The translations under genes and the position numbers were made by a program. DNA of 64,000 bases, from contig CAZAYP010000010.1 of assembly GCA_964489425.1 (NCBI GenBank), positions 28,627-92,626 on the forward strand, read 5' to 3'. This stretch comes from CAZAYP01 sp964489425 [NCBI: uncultured Verrucomicrobiota bacterium]. Its GTDB lineage: Bacteria > Verrucomicrobiota > Kiritimatiellia > RZYC01. Positions within the stretch are counted from its first letter, which is position 1. Each line of letters starts with the position of its first letter. Under the pieces are notes generated by a model that worked only from the letters and a program-made list of their open reading frames with translations, searched no databases and was not told the DNA's origin. Below, piece by piece: positions 16,701-25,339 of this stretch.

Positions 16701-17476
16701 ACCGTTGCTTTAATTTGATTGTGGGCGCGACGATCGCGGCACTGGCCTTGTTTCTCCTGGCGTTGGTAGCCGGCGCCGTGTTTGAGCTGGCCCGCTCAAC
16801 GCTGGTAGCGCCGCCGCGGTCGGGGGTCATCTGGCTGGCCATCCGCTTGTCCCTTTATACCGCCACGGTGTCGTCGCTGCTGGCGGTGGCCGTAGCGCTG
16901 CCCATTGCCTATGGACTGGCGCGCCATGAGTTCCGCGGCAAAAACCTGCTGGATACGCTGCTGGATCTGCCGCTGGTGTTGTCGCCCGTGGCGCTGGGGG
17001 CGCTGCTACTGGTTTTCTTCAGCACCCCGGCCGGGCGGGCCATCCAACGCGTAACCGGCCCGTTTGTCTTCGAAGTGCGCGGCATCATCCTGGCGCAGTT
17101 CATGGTCGTTGTGGGGCTCGCCATCCGCCTGCTTAAAACCGCGTTCGAGGGCGTGGACCCGGATTATGAAAAGCTGGCCCGCACCTTGGGGCTGAACCGC
17201 ATGCAGGTGTTCCGCCGCGTGGCCCTGCCCCTGGCCGGCCGCGGGGTGCTGGCGGCCGCGTTGCTGGTCTGGGCGCGGGCGATCGGCGAATTCGGCGCCA
17301 CGGTAACGCTGGCCGGCGCCATGCCCGGGAAAACCGCCACCATCCCCGTGGCGATCTATCTCAGCTTTGAGTCCGCGGACGTGGGGGGCATGATTATTTT
17401 TATCCTGATCCTCATTGGCGTCTCCCTGGCCACGCTGTACGCCGTGCGCAAGATCGGGTTGGTGCCCCATGCCTGA
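16697..17476 (+). CDS. modB: Molybdate ABC transporter permease
   Basis: A 259-residue inner-membrane permease. Several hydrophobic segments span residues 8-30, 45-75, 95-115, 130-150, 190-215 and 225-250. The cytoplasmic EAA-type loop that contacts ModC is present (ARTLGLNRMQVFRRVALPLAGRG), followed by the ModB-typical WARAIGEFGATVTLAG. The TTG start at 16697 overlaps the modA stop; the open frame upstream belongs to the shadow of modA. It overlaps modC by 8 bp. Confidence 0.92.
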   Translation: MNRCFNLIVGATIAALALFLLALVAGAVFELARSTLVAPPRSGVIWLAIRLSLYTATVSSLLAVAVALPIAYGLARHEFRGKNLLDTLLDLPLVLSPVALGALLLVFFSTPAGRAIQRVTGPFVFEVRGIILAQFMVVVGLAIRLLKTAFEGVDPDYEKLARTLGLNRMQVFRRVALPLAGRGVLAAALLVWARAIGEFGATVTLAGAMPGKTATIPVAIYLSFESADVGGMIIFILILIGVSLATLYAVRKIGLVPHA

Positions 17477-18566
17477 GCCGCATCTCGCAGTGACGGGGCT
17501 CGCCTGCACGGTGGGCGGATTTCACCTCCGGGCGGTGGACCTGGCGGTCCAGCACGGCAGCTACCACCTTCTGCTGGGGCCCACCGGCAGCGGCAAGTCC
17601 ACGCTGCTGAAATGCCTGCTGGGCCTGCAGGGCATGGCCCGGGGCCGGATATTGCTGGCGGGGCGGGACATTTCCGGCTTGGCGCCGGAGCAGCGCGGCA
17701 TTGGCTATGTGCCCCAGAATCATGCGTTGTTTCCCCACCTGAGCGTTAAGCAAAACATCCGCTTCGGTGTGGTCGGCCGGCATGCCGAGGCGGCCGAGCG
17801 CGCCGTCCGGCGGGCCATTGATCTGCTGTCCCTGGGCGCCTTGTTGCCGCGGCGGGTCGCCGGCCTGTCCGGCGGCGAGCGGCAGAAGGTAGCGTTGGCG
17901 CGGGCCCTGGCCATACGCCCGGAACTGCTGCTGCTGGACGAACCATTCTCGGCGATCGACGAAGGCGCACGCCGCCACCTGTGGCTCGAGTTGAAGCGGG
18001 CGGTCCGTGAGATCGGCATCACGACCATTCACGTGACCCACAGCCTGGACGAGGCGTATGCCATGGGCGAGGAGGTGTCCGTCCTCATCCATGGCCGCCT
18101 GGCCCAGTCCGGCACCTGTCAATCCGTATTCCACCAACCAGCGGACGAACCGGTGGCCCGCTATTTGAATTACGGCAACATATTTCATGGCCGGGCGGAG
18201 GTCACCGGCCAAGGCGCGATTCTGGATGTCGGCGGGTTCACCATCCGCGTCCACACGCCCCTGCCCCAGGCCGCCCTGGTCGGGGTCTGTGTCCGCCCCC
18301 AGGATGTCAAAATCATCAGGGACGGCATGCCGCTGGACGAGCAACTGGCGGCCAACACCTACACGGCGACGATCCGGGAGTTATACCTGTTGCCTCAACA
18401 CTGCGTGCTGATGGTCCAAGTCAAAGGCAGCCCCCGCCCGTTCGATTTTGAGGTGCGGTGCCCGGAATACATGAAGGAACGCCATCAACTGGATGTCGGA
18501 GGAACCATCCGGATTGCCCTTTGGCAACCCAACATCATTGTATTCCCGCAACCGGCCAAGGCATAG
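17469..18566 (+). CDS. modC: Molybdate ABC transporter ATPase
   Basis: A 365-residue ATPase that powers ModB. Walker A GPTGSGKST is near residue 36, the signature LSGGERQ near 135, Walker B LLLLDEPFSAID near 155 and the H-loop HVTHS near 192. The C-terminal third (about 240-360) is a TOBE/Mop-type regulatory domain. The ATG at 17469 overlaps the end of modB. It closes the modEABC operon; the gene on the other side is convergent, 44 bases away. Confidence 0.92.
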   Translation: MPEPHLAVTGLACTVGGFHLRAVDLAVQHGSYHLLLGPTGSGKSTLLKCLLGLQGMARGRILLAGRDISGLAPEQRGIGYVPQNHALFPHLSVKQNIRFGVVGRHAEAAERAVRRAIDLLSLGALLPRRVAGLSGGERQKVALARALAIRPELLLLDEPFSAIDEGARRHLWLELKRAVREIGITTIHVTHSLDEAYAMGEEVSVLIHGRLAQSGTCQSVFHQPADEPVARYLNYGNIFHGRAEVTGQGAILDVGGFTIRVHTPLPQAALVGVCVRPQDVKIIRDGMPLDEQLAANTYTATIRELYLLPQHCVLMVQVKGSPRPFDFEVRCPEYMKERHQLDVGGTIRIALWQPNIIVFPQPAKA

Positions 18567-18610
18567 GTACGGGAGCGAACGAACCGAGCGGCGGCCCGCC
18601 CGACCAGCAA

Positions 18611-19864
18611 CTACGGCTGCGCAGGCGCTGGCGCAGGTGTAGGCACCGCCGTGGGCTCGGCAGACGCAGTGCCAGTCTGCTCGCCGGCGGCGGTTATGTC
18701 GGGAACCGGGGCGTTGCTCGTGCCGAACGAAATGGGCCAATCCGGACCCCATACATGTTCCTGACTCCAATAGGAAAGCGGGCTGGTATCCTGACCATTG
18801 GCGCCATTAGCCTCGCGCAGCGCACGGGCCAGCCGCGGATCTTTTTCCGCAGCACGCAGGCGCTGGGCGGCGATATCGCGCCCCATGCGTTCAATACTCT
18901 TAAGCACCGCATTGACCATCACCCGCTGGTAAACCGCTTTCAGACGCACCAGATTGCCGTCTTGCTGCAGTTGGCTTTGACGAGACGTGTTCAGCATGGC
19001 CCGTGCCCACCAGATGTATTGCTCCCCCCACTGCCCCTGCCGGGGAGTTCCGCCCAGCACCGCGCCCAAGATCACCTCCGCCGAAGTTTTTAAATCCTGA
19101 AAAATGGAAATGGCATAGGACGCCGAACGCTCCGACCTGGCAATGGCAATGATATCCCAACTCCCACGCGCATGGCTCAAAGTGCCCTTGACTACCACGG
19201 CTTGGATATGCGACTGCAACTGAGGCGGCAACAAATCCGTCGGGTTGGGGATGACCGTGGAGTAGTGCAGGGTTTCGCTCAGGTTGCTGACCAGCGGCAT
19301 GATATTGCCGTTGAGCACTGATTCCAGCAAATGCTGCTGTTCCGCGATGTTGGATTCCTCGGTAAAAAAGATGATATCCCGCCCCAAGAAACGTACGGCA
19401 TTGTTCCCGATCTTGTAGGCATCGGCATCCAGCAGATTGTTGAAATAGCCGTCGATGTGAAAGCCCGTAGGCCGCTCCCCCTGGGGGAACGTGCCTGTAA
19501 CATAAGCGACAAAATCGCGCACCTGACCATCCGGGCCACGATGGTAGGTTAAATTCATGGCCGACACTTCCCCGAGGTTCAGCAGGGGCGACTGTTCCAA
19601 CCCCTTATTAATGACGCTTTTCAACTGAGCCAGCAGGGCCGGATCGTCGCTCATGATGGAAGCCAGATAATCGTCGCCAAAGACCTTGGAGGCTTCGGTG
19701 CCTTCGATGGGTTCCCCTTTTTCAACCAGGTAGCGGATTTGGTCCCGCACAGACGTGGTAATCGACCATACGCGGTAGACGCGATAGCCCACCCCGGCCG
19801 TGATTACCAGTAACGCCAAGCTGAACAATCCAACGCCCCATTGCAGATACCGTACCGCTTTCAT
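18611..19864 (-). CDS. Orphan membrane-anchored protein (417 aa)
   Basis: I do not recognise this family. The protein has one N-terminal membrane segment (about residues 7-28, LQWGVGLFSLALLVITAGVGYRVYRV), a soluble region of about 340 residues without obvious enzyme motifs, and a Pro/Ala-rich C-terminal tail. The N-in anchor suggests a periplasmic domain. It stands alone, convergent with modC and divergent from a BamE-like lipoprotein, with its own good promoter at 19898-19926. The membrane anchor and Pro-rich tail suggest an envelope role, but no function can be named. Confidence 0.75.
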   Translation of the reverse strand: MKAVRYLQWGVGLFSLALLVITAGVGYRVYRVWSITTSVRDQIRYLVEKGEPIEGTEASKVFGDDYLASIMSDDPALLAQLKSVINKGLEQSPLLNLGEVSAMNLTYHRGPDGQVRDFVAYVTGTFPQGERPTGFHIDGYFNNLLDADAYKIGNNAVRFLGRDIIFFTEESNIAEQQHLLESVLNGNIMPLVSNLSETLHYSTVIPNPTDLLPPQLQSHIQAVVVKGTLSHARGSWDIIAIARSERSASYAISIFQDLKTSAEVILGAVLGGTPRQGQWGEQYIWWARAMLNTSRQSQLQQDGNLVRLKAVYQRVMVNAVLKSIERMGRDIAAQRLRAAEKDPRLARALREANGANGQDTSPLSYWSQEHVWGPDWPISFGTSNAPVPDITAAGEQTGTASAEPTAVPTPAPAPAQP

Positions 19865-19897
19865 AGCGCCCCTTCCTGTTTACCTTGCATGCCGTTT

Positions 19898-19926
19898 AAA
19901 ATACCCCAAGTGTTTTTTTTTGGCAA
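19898..19926 (-). promoter_or_regulatory. Promoter of the orphan membrane protein
   Basis: Read on the minus strand: TTGCCA (19926-19921), exactly 17 bases including a nine-A run, then TATTTT (19903-19898). The ATG at 19864 follows about 27 bases after the predicted start of transcription. Confidence 0.6.
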
Positions 19927-20001
19927 GGTCGTTCGATTTAATCTTGCCAACCGCCTTGCATTATGGAAGATATCCATTCCAAAGCAGAAAGGAGCATGGG
20001 C

Positions 20002-20349
20002 ATGAACAGGCTGATGGTGACTTGCTTGATGCTGGGCGTACTATGTTTGATTGGGTGCACGTCCACCTCGCAAAAACTAAAAAGTGTGCAACTGGGGATG
20101 ACCCCCGAAGAGGTACGCCAGGTGTTAGGAGATCCTTACACCATAAGAGCCGCCAAGACGTACGACAACGGAGAATGGGCGGAAATCTGGGAATACCTGC
20201 CGCCCCCGTTCAGCTGGAATCCTAAAACATTCTGGATCTACTTTGAGAGTGGCAAGCTGGTGCAATGGGGCGAACCAGGAGATTTCATGGGGCAGTCGGG
20301 AAGCCAGGTGCCGGTGGGCGAGTATGTTGAACAGAAGGTATTGCGCTAG
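20002..20349 (+). CDS. BamE/SmpA-like lipoprotein
   Basis: A 115-residue outer-membrane-type lipoprotein with lipobox CLIGC. The sequence KLKSVQLGMTPEEVRQVLGDPYTI is the hallmark of the SmpA/OmlA (BamE) fold, which in BamE helps assemble beta-barrel proteins. Many small lipoproteins share the fold, so a Bam role is not proven. ATG 20002 is preferred over 19996 because AAGGAG then lies 7 bases upstream. It precedes the exopolysaccharide operon by 85 bases. Confidence 0.75.
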   Translation: MNRLMVTCLMLGVLCLIGCTSTSQKLKSVQLGMTPEEVRQVLGDPYTIRAAKTYDNGEWAEIWEYLPPPFSWNPKTFWIYFESGKLVQWGEPGDFMGQSGSQVPVGEYVEQKVLR

Positions 20350-20434
20350 GAATAGCAGCGCCCGGCTGTGCTGGCAAGGGAAGGTCCTGCAACGAAATCC
20401 CAATGGGTGCCACGCGCCGGCGTGATCTGGCAAA

Positions 20435-21856
20435 GTGCAAGGGATCCCGATCATTTTTCCTCATCGCCAGGCAAACCCGACGCACCGCTCCCGATGGCGG
20501 TGGGGGCCGCTTGTCATCGGGCCGATGGTCCTGCTCTTTCTGAAACCGGCATATGCCCAACTGATGCGCGTTGGTCCGTTTGATTTAAATGCCCAAACAG
20601 AGTTGGCGGGCGAATACTCCAGCAACATCGAACAACAATATCCAGATCAGGTCACCCTGTCGCCGGAAGACTACTACGTCACCGCCGCCTTGGATGTGAA
20701 CGGCATCGCCCGCCTAGGGCAGAAGGTCAAGGCCAACCTGGATACCGGGGTGGCCCTGGAAAAACACTTTAAGCGCCCCGATTTGGACAATCAGAACAAC
20801 CCCTTGGGCAAGGCGGCCCTGAGCGCTGAGATCCCCTACCGCCACTCGCAGATTGGCGCGGATATCAGCATCGAGAAAAAATCACAGGCGGATTCGAGCA
20901 CCTATATTCCCGGGCAAACAAAGAACTCCACCACGTATACCGAATTCACCTATGGATTCGATTGGGGTTGGTCCTGGCAGGCGTTGACTCTTGACGCGGG
21001 CTACGACTATAACCAGAAACGTTACCAGAAAGAAGAAATGCGCACCGGCGATGAAGACAGAACCACCATTGTTCTGGGAGCCGAGTGGAAACTGCTGCGC
21101 CGATTAAGCCTGAATTATGATGGTGAGTTTAAGAAAGACGTGTTTCCCCGGCAGGCAGCGACCCCGGACAAGCCCGTGTGGGGGCGCAAGCATTATATTT
21201 ATGCGGATGTGGAAATCCTGCCGCTCAAACAGGAGCACAAGCGCCCGACCCTGGATGTTGCCGCCGGCTTTGAACAGGATACGGAGCAAGATGACGAATA
21301 CGACCCCGAATGGGAGCCCAAGTATACGGTGGACCTAGGCTTCGGGCCGCCGATGGAATTGTTCGGCAACAAGAATCTGACCCTGACGCTGGACGTAACC
21401 TACACCTACAAAAAGCGCCGGGTGACGACGAACAACAAGGAAGAACCGGACGAGATCAAATTTACTTATGGCGGCACGCTGAAGCACGAGATATCGCATT
21501 CGGCCAGGCAGACACTGACCGTCATGCAGCAACCTATCAACACGTTCGGATCCACGGAAAAAACCGAACAAACCCAAGTCGGCTATTCTTTTGTCAAGGA
21601 AAACCTGTTCATTTACAACCTCGATATGGACATCCACTTAGGCTGGGAACAAGATAAACCCCTGGGCACGGACGACGCCGCACCCGGCCCCGAGGAGCGC
21701 AAATGGCTTGCGGATTTCATCCTGACCCATCGCCGGGCGTTGACGCGCAAGCTCCACCGGGAGTTAAGCTATGAATTCCATTATGAACAATCCAATCTGC
21801 ATGATAAGCCAATGGAAGAAAACCGCTTGGTTCTGGCGTTCATTTATGATCTATAG
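20435..21856 (+). CDS. Outer-membrane beta-barrel protein of the exopolysaccharide cluster
   Basis: A 473-residue protein (from GTG 20435) with an export signal ending near PAYAQ and a long series of amphipathic beta strands rich in Tyr, Thr and charged residues, ending LVLAFIYDL with a C-terminal aromatic-hydrophobic pattern. It resembles the barrel proteins found next to Wza/Wzc genes in EpsL-type loci, where they may form or assist the export pore. The start is uncertain; ATG 20524 is a later option but would shorten the signal peptide. It overlaps the next gene by 11 bp if that gene starts at 21846. Confidence 0.65.
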   Translation: MQGIPIIFPHRQANPTHRSRWRWGPLVIGPMVLLFLKPAYAQLMRVGPFDLNAQTELAGEYSSNIEQQYPDQVTLSPEDYYVTAALDVNGIARLGQKVKANLDTGVALEKHFKRPDLDNQNNPLGKAALSAEIPYRHSQIGADISIEKKSQADSSTYIPGQTKNSTTYTEFTYGFDWGWSWQALTLDAGYDYNQKRYQKEEMRTGDEDRTTIVLGAEWKLLRRLSLNYDGEFKKDVFPRQAATPDKPVWGRKHYIYADVEILPLKQEHKRPTLDVAAGFEQDTEQDDEYDPEWEPKYTVDLGFGPPMELFGNKNLTLTLDVTYTYKKRRVTTNNKEEPDEIKFTYGGTLKHEISHSARQTLTVMQQPINTFGSTEKTEQTQVGYSFVKENLFIYNLDMDIHLGWEQDKPLGTDDAAPGPEERKWLADFILTHRRALTRKLHRELSYEFHYEQSNLHDKPMEENRLVLAFIYDL

Positions 21857-23066
21857 CCTGCTTGCCAGAACGTTCGGTTCGCGCCGGCCGACGGCAATCC
21901 TGTTCCGTTTTGCCTGCGCGAGCGCTTTGTGGATGTTCTTGTCAGCAGGGGCCATCGCAATCCCCGGTGCAGGATCCGAGGCAACCGGCCACCGCAGAAT
22001 CATGGTGGGAGACCGCTTGCGGGTTTCCATCAAGGAACAGCCGGACCTCAATCAAGTATTTGCCGTGGCTGGAGATGGTTCGATTGCCTTTCCGATGATT
22101 GGGCGCGTAATGATCGCCAATCAAACTCCGGACGCTGCGGCCCAGCTGATCAAAACAGAACTGGAGAAATCGTACTTTCGCCAAGCCACCGTGTCCCTGG
22201 ACGTGGCCGAGTTCGTCGAAGGCGCCATCATGGTGGTCGGGGCGGTTGAATCTCCGGGTGCTATTCCATTCAAGGGGGATCAACTGCTCACGCTCGTCGA
22301 GGCGGTCATCCTGACCGGAGGTCTGCGCGCGGATGCCGCGGGAAACGAGGTTAAAATACTGCGCTGGGGGGAAGGCGGCGGCATGGAACGTGAAGTCCTG
22401 ACCGTTGACATCCGCTCCATGTTTAACAACCTGGATTTCCAGAAGGATCAATTTCTTCGGCCGCGCGATATAATCATGGTCCCCACCTTGGGCCAGATGG
22501 AAAAGGGCGCCAAGCGTGAGTTTCTTGTTTTAGGCGAGGTGGGTCGCCCCGGGTTCCACGCGTTTGCCGAGGGTATGGATATTATTCGCGTGCTAACCCA
22601 GGTGGGCGGCATCAATAATGAAGCCCAAATGGACGCGGTGCGCCTGCTGCGTTCCGATGGCCACGGCAACTTCACGCCCATCCCCATCGATCTCACCCGC
22701 CTGCTTGGAGCTGCTGACATGAGCATGAACATCGCCATTCAGCCGGGGGACATCCTCTTTGTGCCTTCGGCCCAGCAGGCCACAGGCGGCCAAATCTACC
22801 TGCTGGGAGAGGTGAAAAGCCAAGGAGCCATCAACCTGCCCCTGAACCGGGAGGTTACCTTGGCCCGCACGATTCTTGGCGCGGGCGGCTTTGGGGAATA
22901 TGCGGATGCCGGCAACGTGAAAATCCTGCGACGGGCCCCCGACGGAACCAAACAAACCCTGGCTGTAAATGTCGGGAAAATTCTGAAAACCGGTGCTTTT
23001 GAAGACGACGTGCCCCTGCAGAACGGGGATGTAATTATCGTTCCGGAAAGCATGCTGGGGTTCTAA
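21846..23066 (+). CDS. Wza-like polysaccharide export protein
   Basis: A 406-residue outer-membrane polysaccharide export protein. After a signal sequence (to about residue 39) comes a Poly_export domain (HRRIMVGDRLRVSIKEQPDLNQVFAVAGDGSIAFPMIG) and three SLBB-type domains, recognisable by MVVGAVESPGAIPF, LVLGEVGRPGFHAF and YLLGEVKSQGAINL. No lipobox Cys is clear. ATG 21846 is chosen for the short overlap with the barrel gene; an upstream ATG at 21771 is possible, and no strong ribosome-binding site separates them. It is followed after 7 bases by the chain-length regulator/kinase. Confidence 0.87.
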   Translation: MIYSLLARTFGSRRPTAILFRFACASALWMFLSAGAIAIPGAGSEATGHRRIMVGDRLRVSIKEQPDLNQVFAVAGDGSIAFPMIGRVMIANQTPDAAAQLIKTELEKSYFRQATVSLDVAEFVEGAIMVVGAVESPGAIPFKGDQLLTLVEAVILTGGLRADAAGNEVKILRWGEGGGMEREVLTVDIRSMFNNLDFQKDQFLRPRDIIMVPTLGQMEKGAKREFLVLGEVGRPGFHAFAEGMDIIRVLTQVGGINNEAQMDAVRLLRSDGHGNFTPIPIDLTRLLGAADMSMNIAIQPGDILFVPSAQQATGGQIYLLGEVKSQGAINLPLNREVTLARTILGAGGFGEYADAGNVKILRRAPDGTKQTLAVNVGKILKTGAFEDDVPLQNGDVIIVPESMLGF

Positions 23067-23073
23067 CCGCCAT

Positions 23074-25308
23074 ATGAAGAAGAACATCCTGACCCCGCCC
23101 CGCCCACCCACCGAGCATGCAGTTCCGGCGACCGCCGCCGCGGAAAGCAAGCATTTCGACATCGTGGACCTGAAGCAGTATTTTCACGTCGTGGTCAAGC
23201 GCATCTGGTTGGTGGCGCTGTGCTTTGTTGTTGCCTTGGCCATTGCCGTGGTCATGATGGTACGCGAGGTTCCTGTGTTCAGTACCACGGCCACCATCTT
23301 GATCAGCGGCGGGTTGCCGGTTCCGCTCAGGATGCGCGATCGCGACAGTTCGGAACTGGGCAGCGATTTCTTTGCCACGCAGGAAAGAATCATCCGCAGT
23401 TCGTTGCTCATGCAACGCGCCAAGGAACGTATGGGCATGCCCATGGAGGAGGTCAGCCGCTTGCTGCTGAACGTGGGCGTAAACCGCATTTACCAAACCT
23501 CGTTCATCAGCGTCTCGGTCACCGCCCTGGACCCGGTTTTTGCCGCTGATTTTGCCAATACGTTGGCCGAGGAATACATCGAATTCAAGGCCGAAGAGCG
23601 CATGGACACCTCCCAAGCCACGGCGATCAGCCTTACCCAGCAGGCCAACCGCCTGCGGGAGGAATTGAAGAAAGCCGAAGAGCGGGTCGTGGCCTTTGAA
23701 AAAGAAAACAAGGTCATTGCGATCAGCGAGCGGGGCAACACCGCCGCCCAAATCCTCGCCGATCTGTCGTCGCAAGCCGCCAAATACCGGACTGACCGCA
23801 TGTTGCTCGAAGCCCAGCAACCCCTCATCAACCAGGCTTCGGACGAGATTATTTTAATGGCCCTGTCGCCCGCCATGGCCCCCCGCTTCGGGGAAACCGA
23901 GACCGCCGCCGGAGCCCGGTCCGGAGGCAGCAATGACGTCATGGTTACAGGCCAGCGCCAGGAGATGCTGTTGGAAAAGGGGCTGATTGTTGGCGAAAAT
24001 TGGCAGGGGCTGCAGCGCGAGAAACAGCGCCTGGACGCCGAGTTGGCCTACATGCGCCAAACCTACAAGGATGCCCATCCATTAATTCAGCGCAACGTGG
24101 AAGCGCTCAGCCGCATCGAACGCGATCTGTCTGTGGAAGTCCAGGTCACGTTGCAGCATTACCAAGCCAACCTGGACGCCTTGGCGATCAAGGAGAAAGC
24201 GGCCAAACGCGTGGAATTGGAATGGGAGGATCAGGCGATGGAGGTTTCGCGCAAATCCCATGAATACGCGAACCTTCAGCGCAACGTCAACCGGCTCCAG
24301 GCCTTGTACGACCTCGTGTTCAACCGGCTCAAGGAAATCGATATCTCGATCGGCATCGAGCCCCAATCCATTCGCCTCATGGAGCGGGCCCGCCCGCCCG
24401 GCGCTCCGGATCGTCCGCGGAAAATGAAAAAACTTTTCGTGGTGGCCCTGATTGGATTAGGCGTGGGCTTGGCCCTGGTGTTCGGGTTGGAGTATATTGA
24501 CGATTCCATTCGCTATCCCGACGAGGTTACCCGCGGTATGGGGCTGCCTTTCTTCGGCGTCATCCCCACCGCCGGATGGGATCCCAGCGACTTGAGCAGC
24601 CACGTGCTCGCCAACATCGATCAAAAAAGTGGCATTGCAGAAGCTTACCGCAACGTGCGATCTGCCTTGCTGTTCTCCGCCACCAACGCCCAGGCCAAGA
24701 CGATCGTGCTGACGTCGGCGGTCCCACGGGAGGGCAAAACCACCACCGCGTTGAACCTGGCGATCAGCCTGGCCCAGGGCGGCGCGCGTATTTTGCTGGT
24801 GGACGCCGATATGCGCCGCGGACAACTGCACAAGTATCTCGGGCTCGAAGCGGGCCGCGGTCTCTCGGAAATGCTGGCCGGCCAAATCAAGCCCGAATCG
24901 GTCATCCAGCGCACGCGTTTGCACAACCTTGACCTGGTCGCTACCGGATCCTTCCCCAACAATCCGGCGGAACTGCTGCTGCGGCCGGAAATGGAGAATT
25001 TTACCGAGTATGCCAAGCGCACGTATGACCGGGTTATTTTTGACTGTCCGCCCATCATGGCGGTTTCGGAGGCCGGCATCCTGTGTTCGCTGGTGGACGG
25101 GGTCATCTTTGTGGTCTGGGCCGGCCAAACCTCCCGCAAGTTGGCCCGCCTGGCCCTCCAGATTCTCCGGGAACGCGGAGCCACGATCATGGGCTGCATC
25201 CTGAACAACCTGGAGTTCGGTCGGGTGGGCTACTACTACTATTCCACCTATTATGGTTATTATGATTACCACTATGAGCGGGAACCGGCGGCGCCCAAAC
25301 CGGGTTGA
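23074..25308 (+). CDS. Wzc-like chain-length regulator with tyrosine kinase domain
   Basis: A 744-residue bacterial tyrosine kinase controlling polymer length and export. A Wzz domain with membrane segments near residues 43-62 and 449-470 encloses a coiled-coil periplasmic region (VTLTQQANRLREELKKAEE type). The cytoplasmic BY-kinase domain has Walker A' VPREGKTTT (near 550), the second Walker motif LLVDADMRR (near 576) and Walker B IFDCPP (near 655). The C-terminal cluster YYYYSTYYGYYDYHYE is the expected autophosphorylation tail. Kinase and membrane parts are fused as in proteobacterial Wzc, not split as in Firmicutes. Confidence 0.92.
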   Translation: MKKNILTPPRPPTEHAVPATAAAESKHFDIVDLKQYFHVVVKRIWLVALCFVVALAIAVVMMVREVPVFSTTATILISGGLPVPLRMRDRDSSELGSDFFATQERIIRSSLLMQRAKERMGMPMEEVSRLLLNVGVNRIYQTSFISVSVTALDPVFAADFANTLAEEYIEFKAEERMDTSQATAISLTQQANRLREELKKAEERVVAFEKENKVIAISERGNTAAQILADLSSQAAKYRTDRMLLEAQQPLINQASDEIILMALSPAMAPRFGETETAAGARSGGSNDVMVTGQRQEMLLEKGLIVGENWQGLQREKQRLDAELAYMRQTYKDAHPLIQRNVEALSRIERDLSVEVQVTLQHYQANLDALAIKEKAAKRVELEWEDQAMEVSRKSHEYANLQRNVNRLQALYDLVFNRLKEIDISIGIEPQSIRLMERARPPGAPDRPRKMKKLFVVALIGLGVGLALVFGLEYIDDSIRYPDEVTRGMGLPFFGVIPTAGWDPSDLSSHVLANIDQKSGIAEAYRNVRSALLFSATNAQAKTIVLTSAVPREGKTTTALNLAISLAQGGARILLVDADMRRGQLHKYLGLEAGRGLSEMLAGQIKPESVIQRTRLHNLDLVATGSFPNNPAELLLRPEMENFTEYAKRTYDRVIFDCPPIMAVSEAGILCSLVDGVIFVVWAGQTSRKLARLALQILRERGATIMGCILNNLEFGRVGYYYYSTYYGYYDYHYEREPAAPKPG

Positions 25309-25339
25309 CCGACCACGGTAGCGGAGAGTTTGTACCGAT

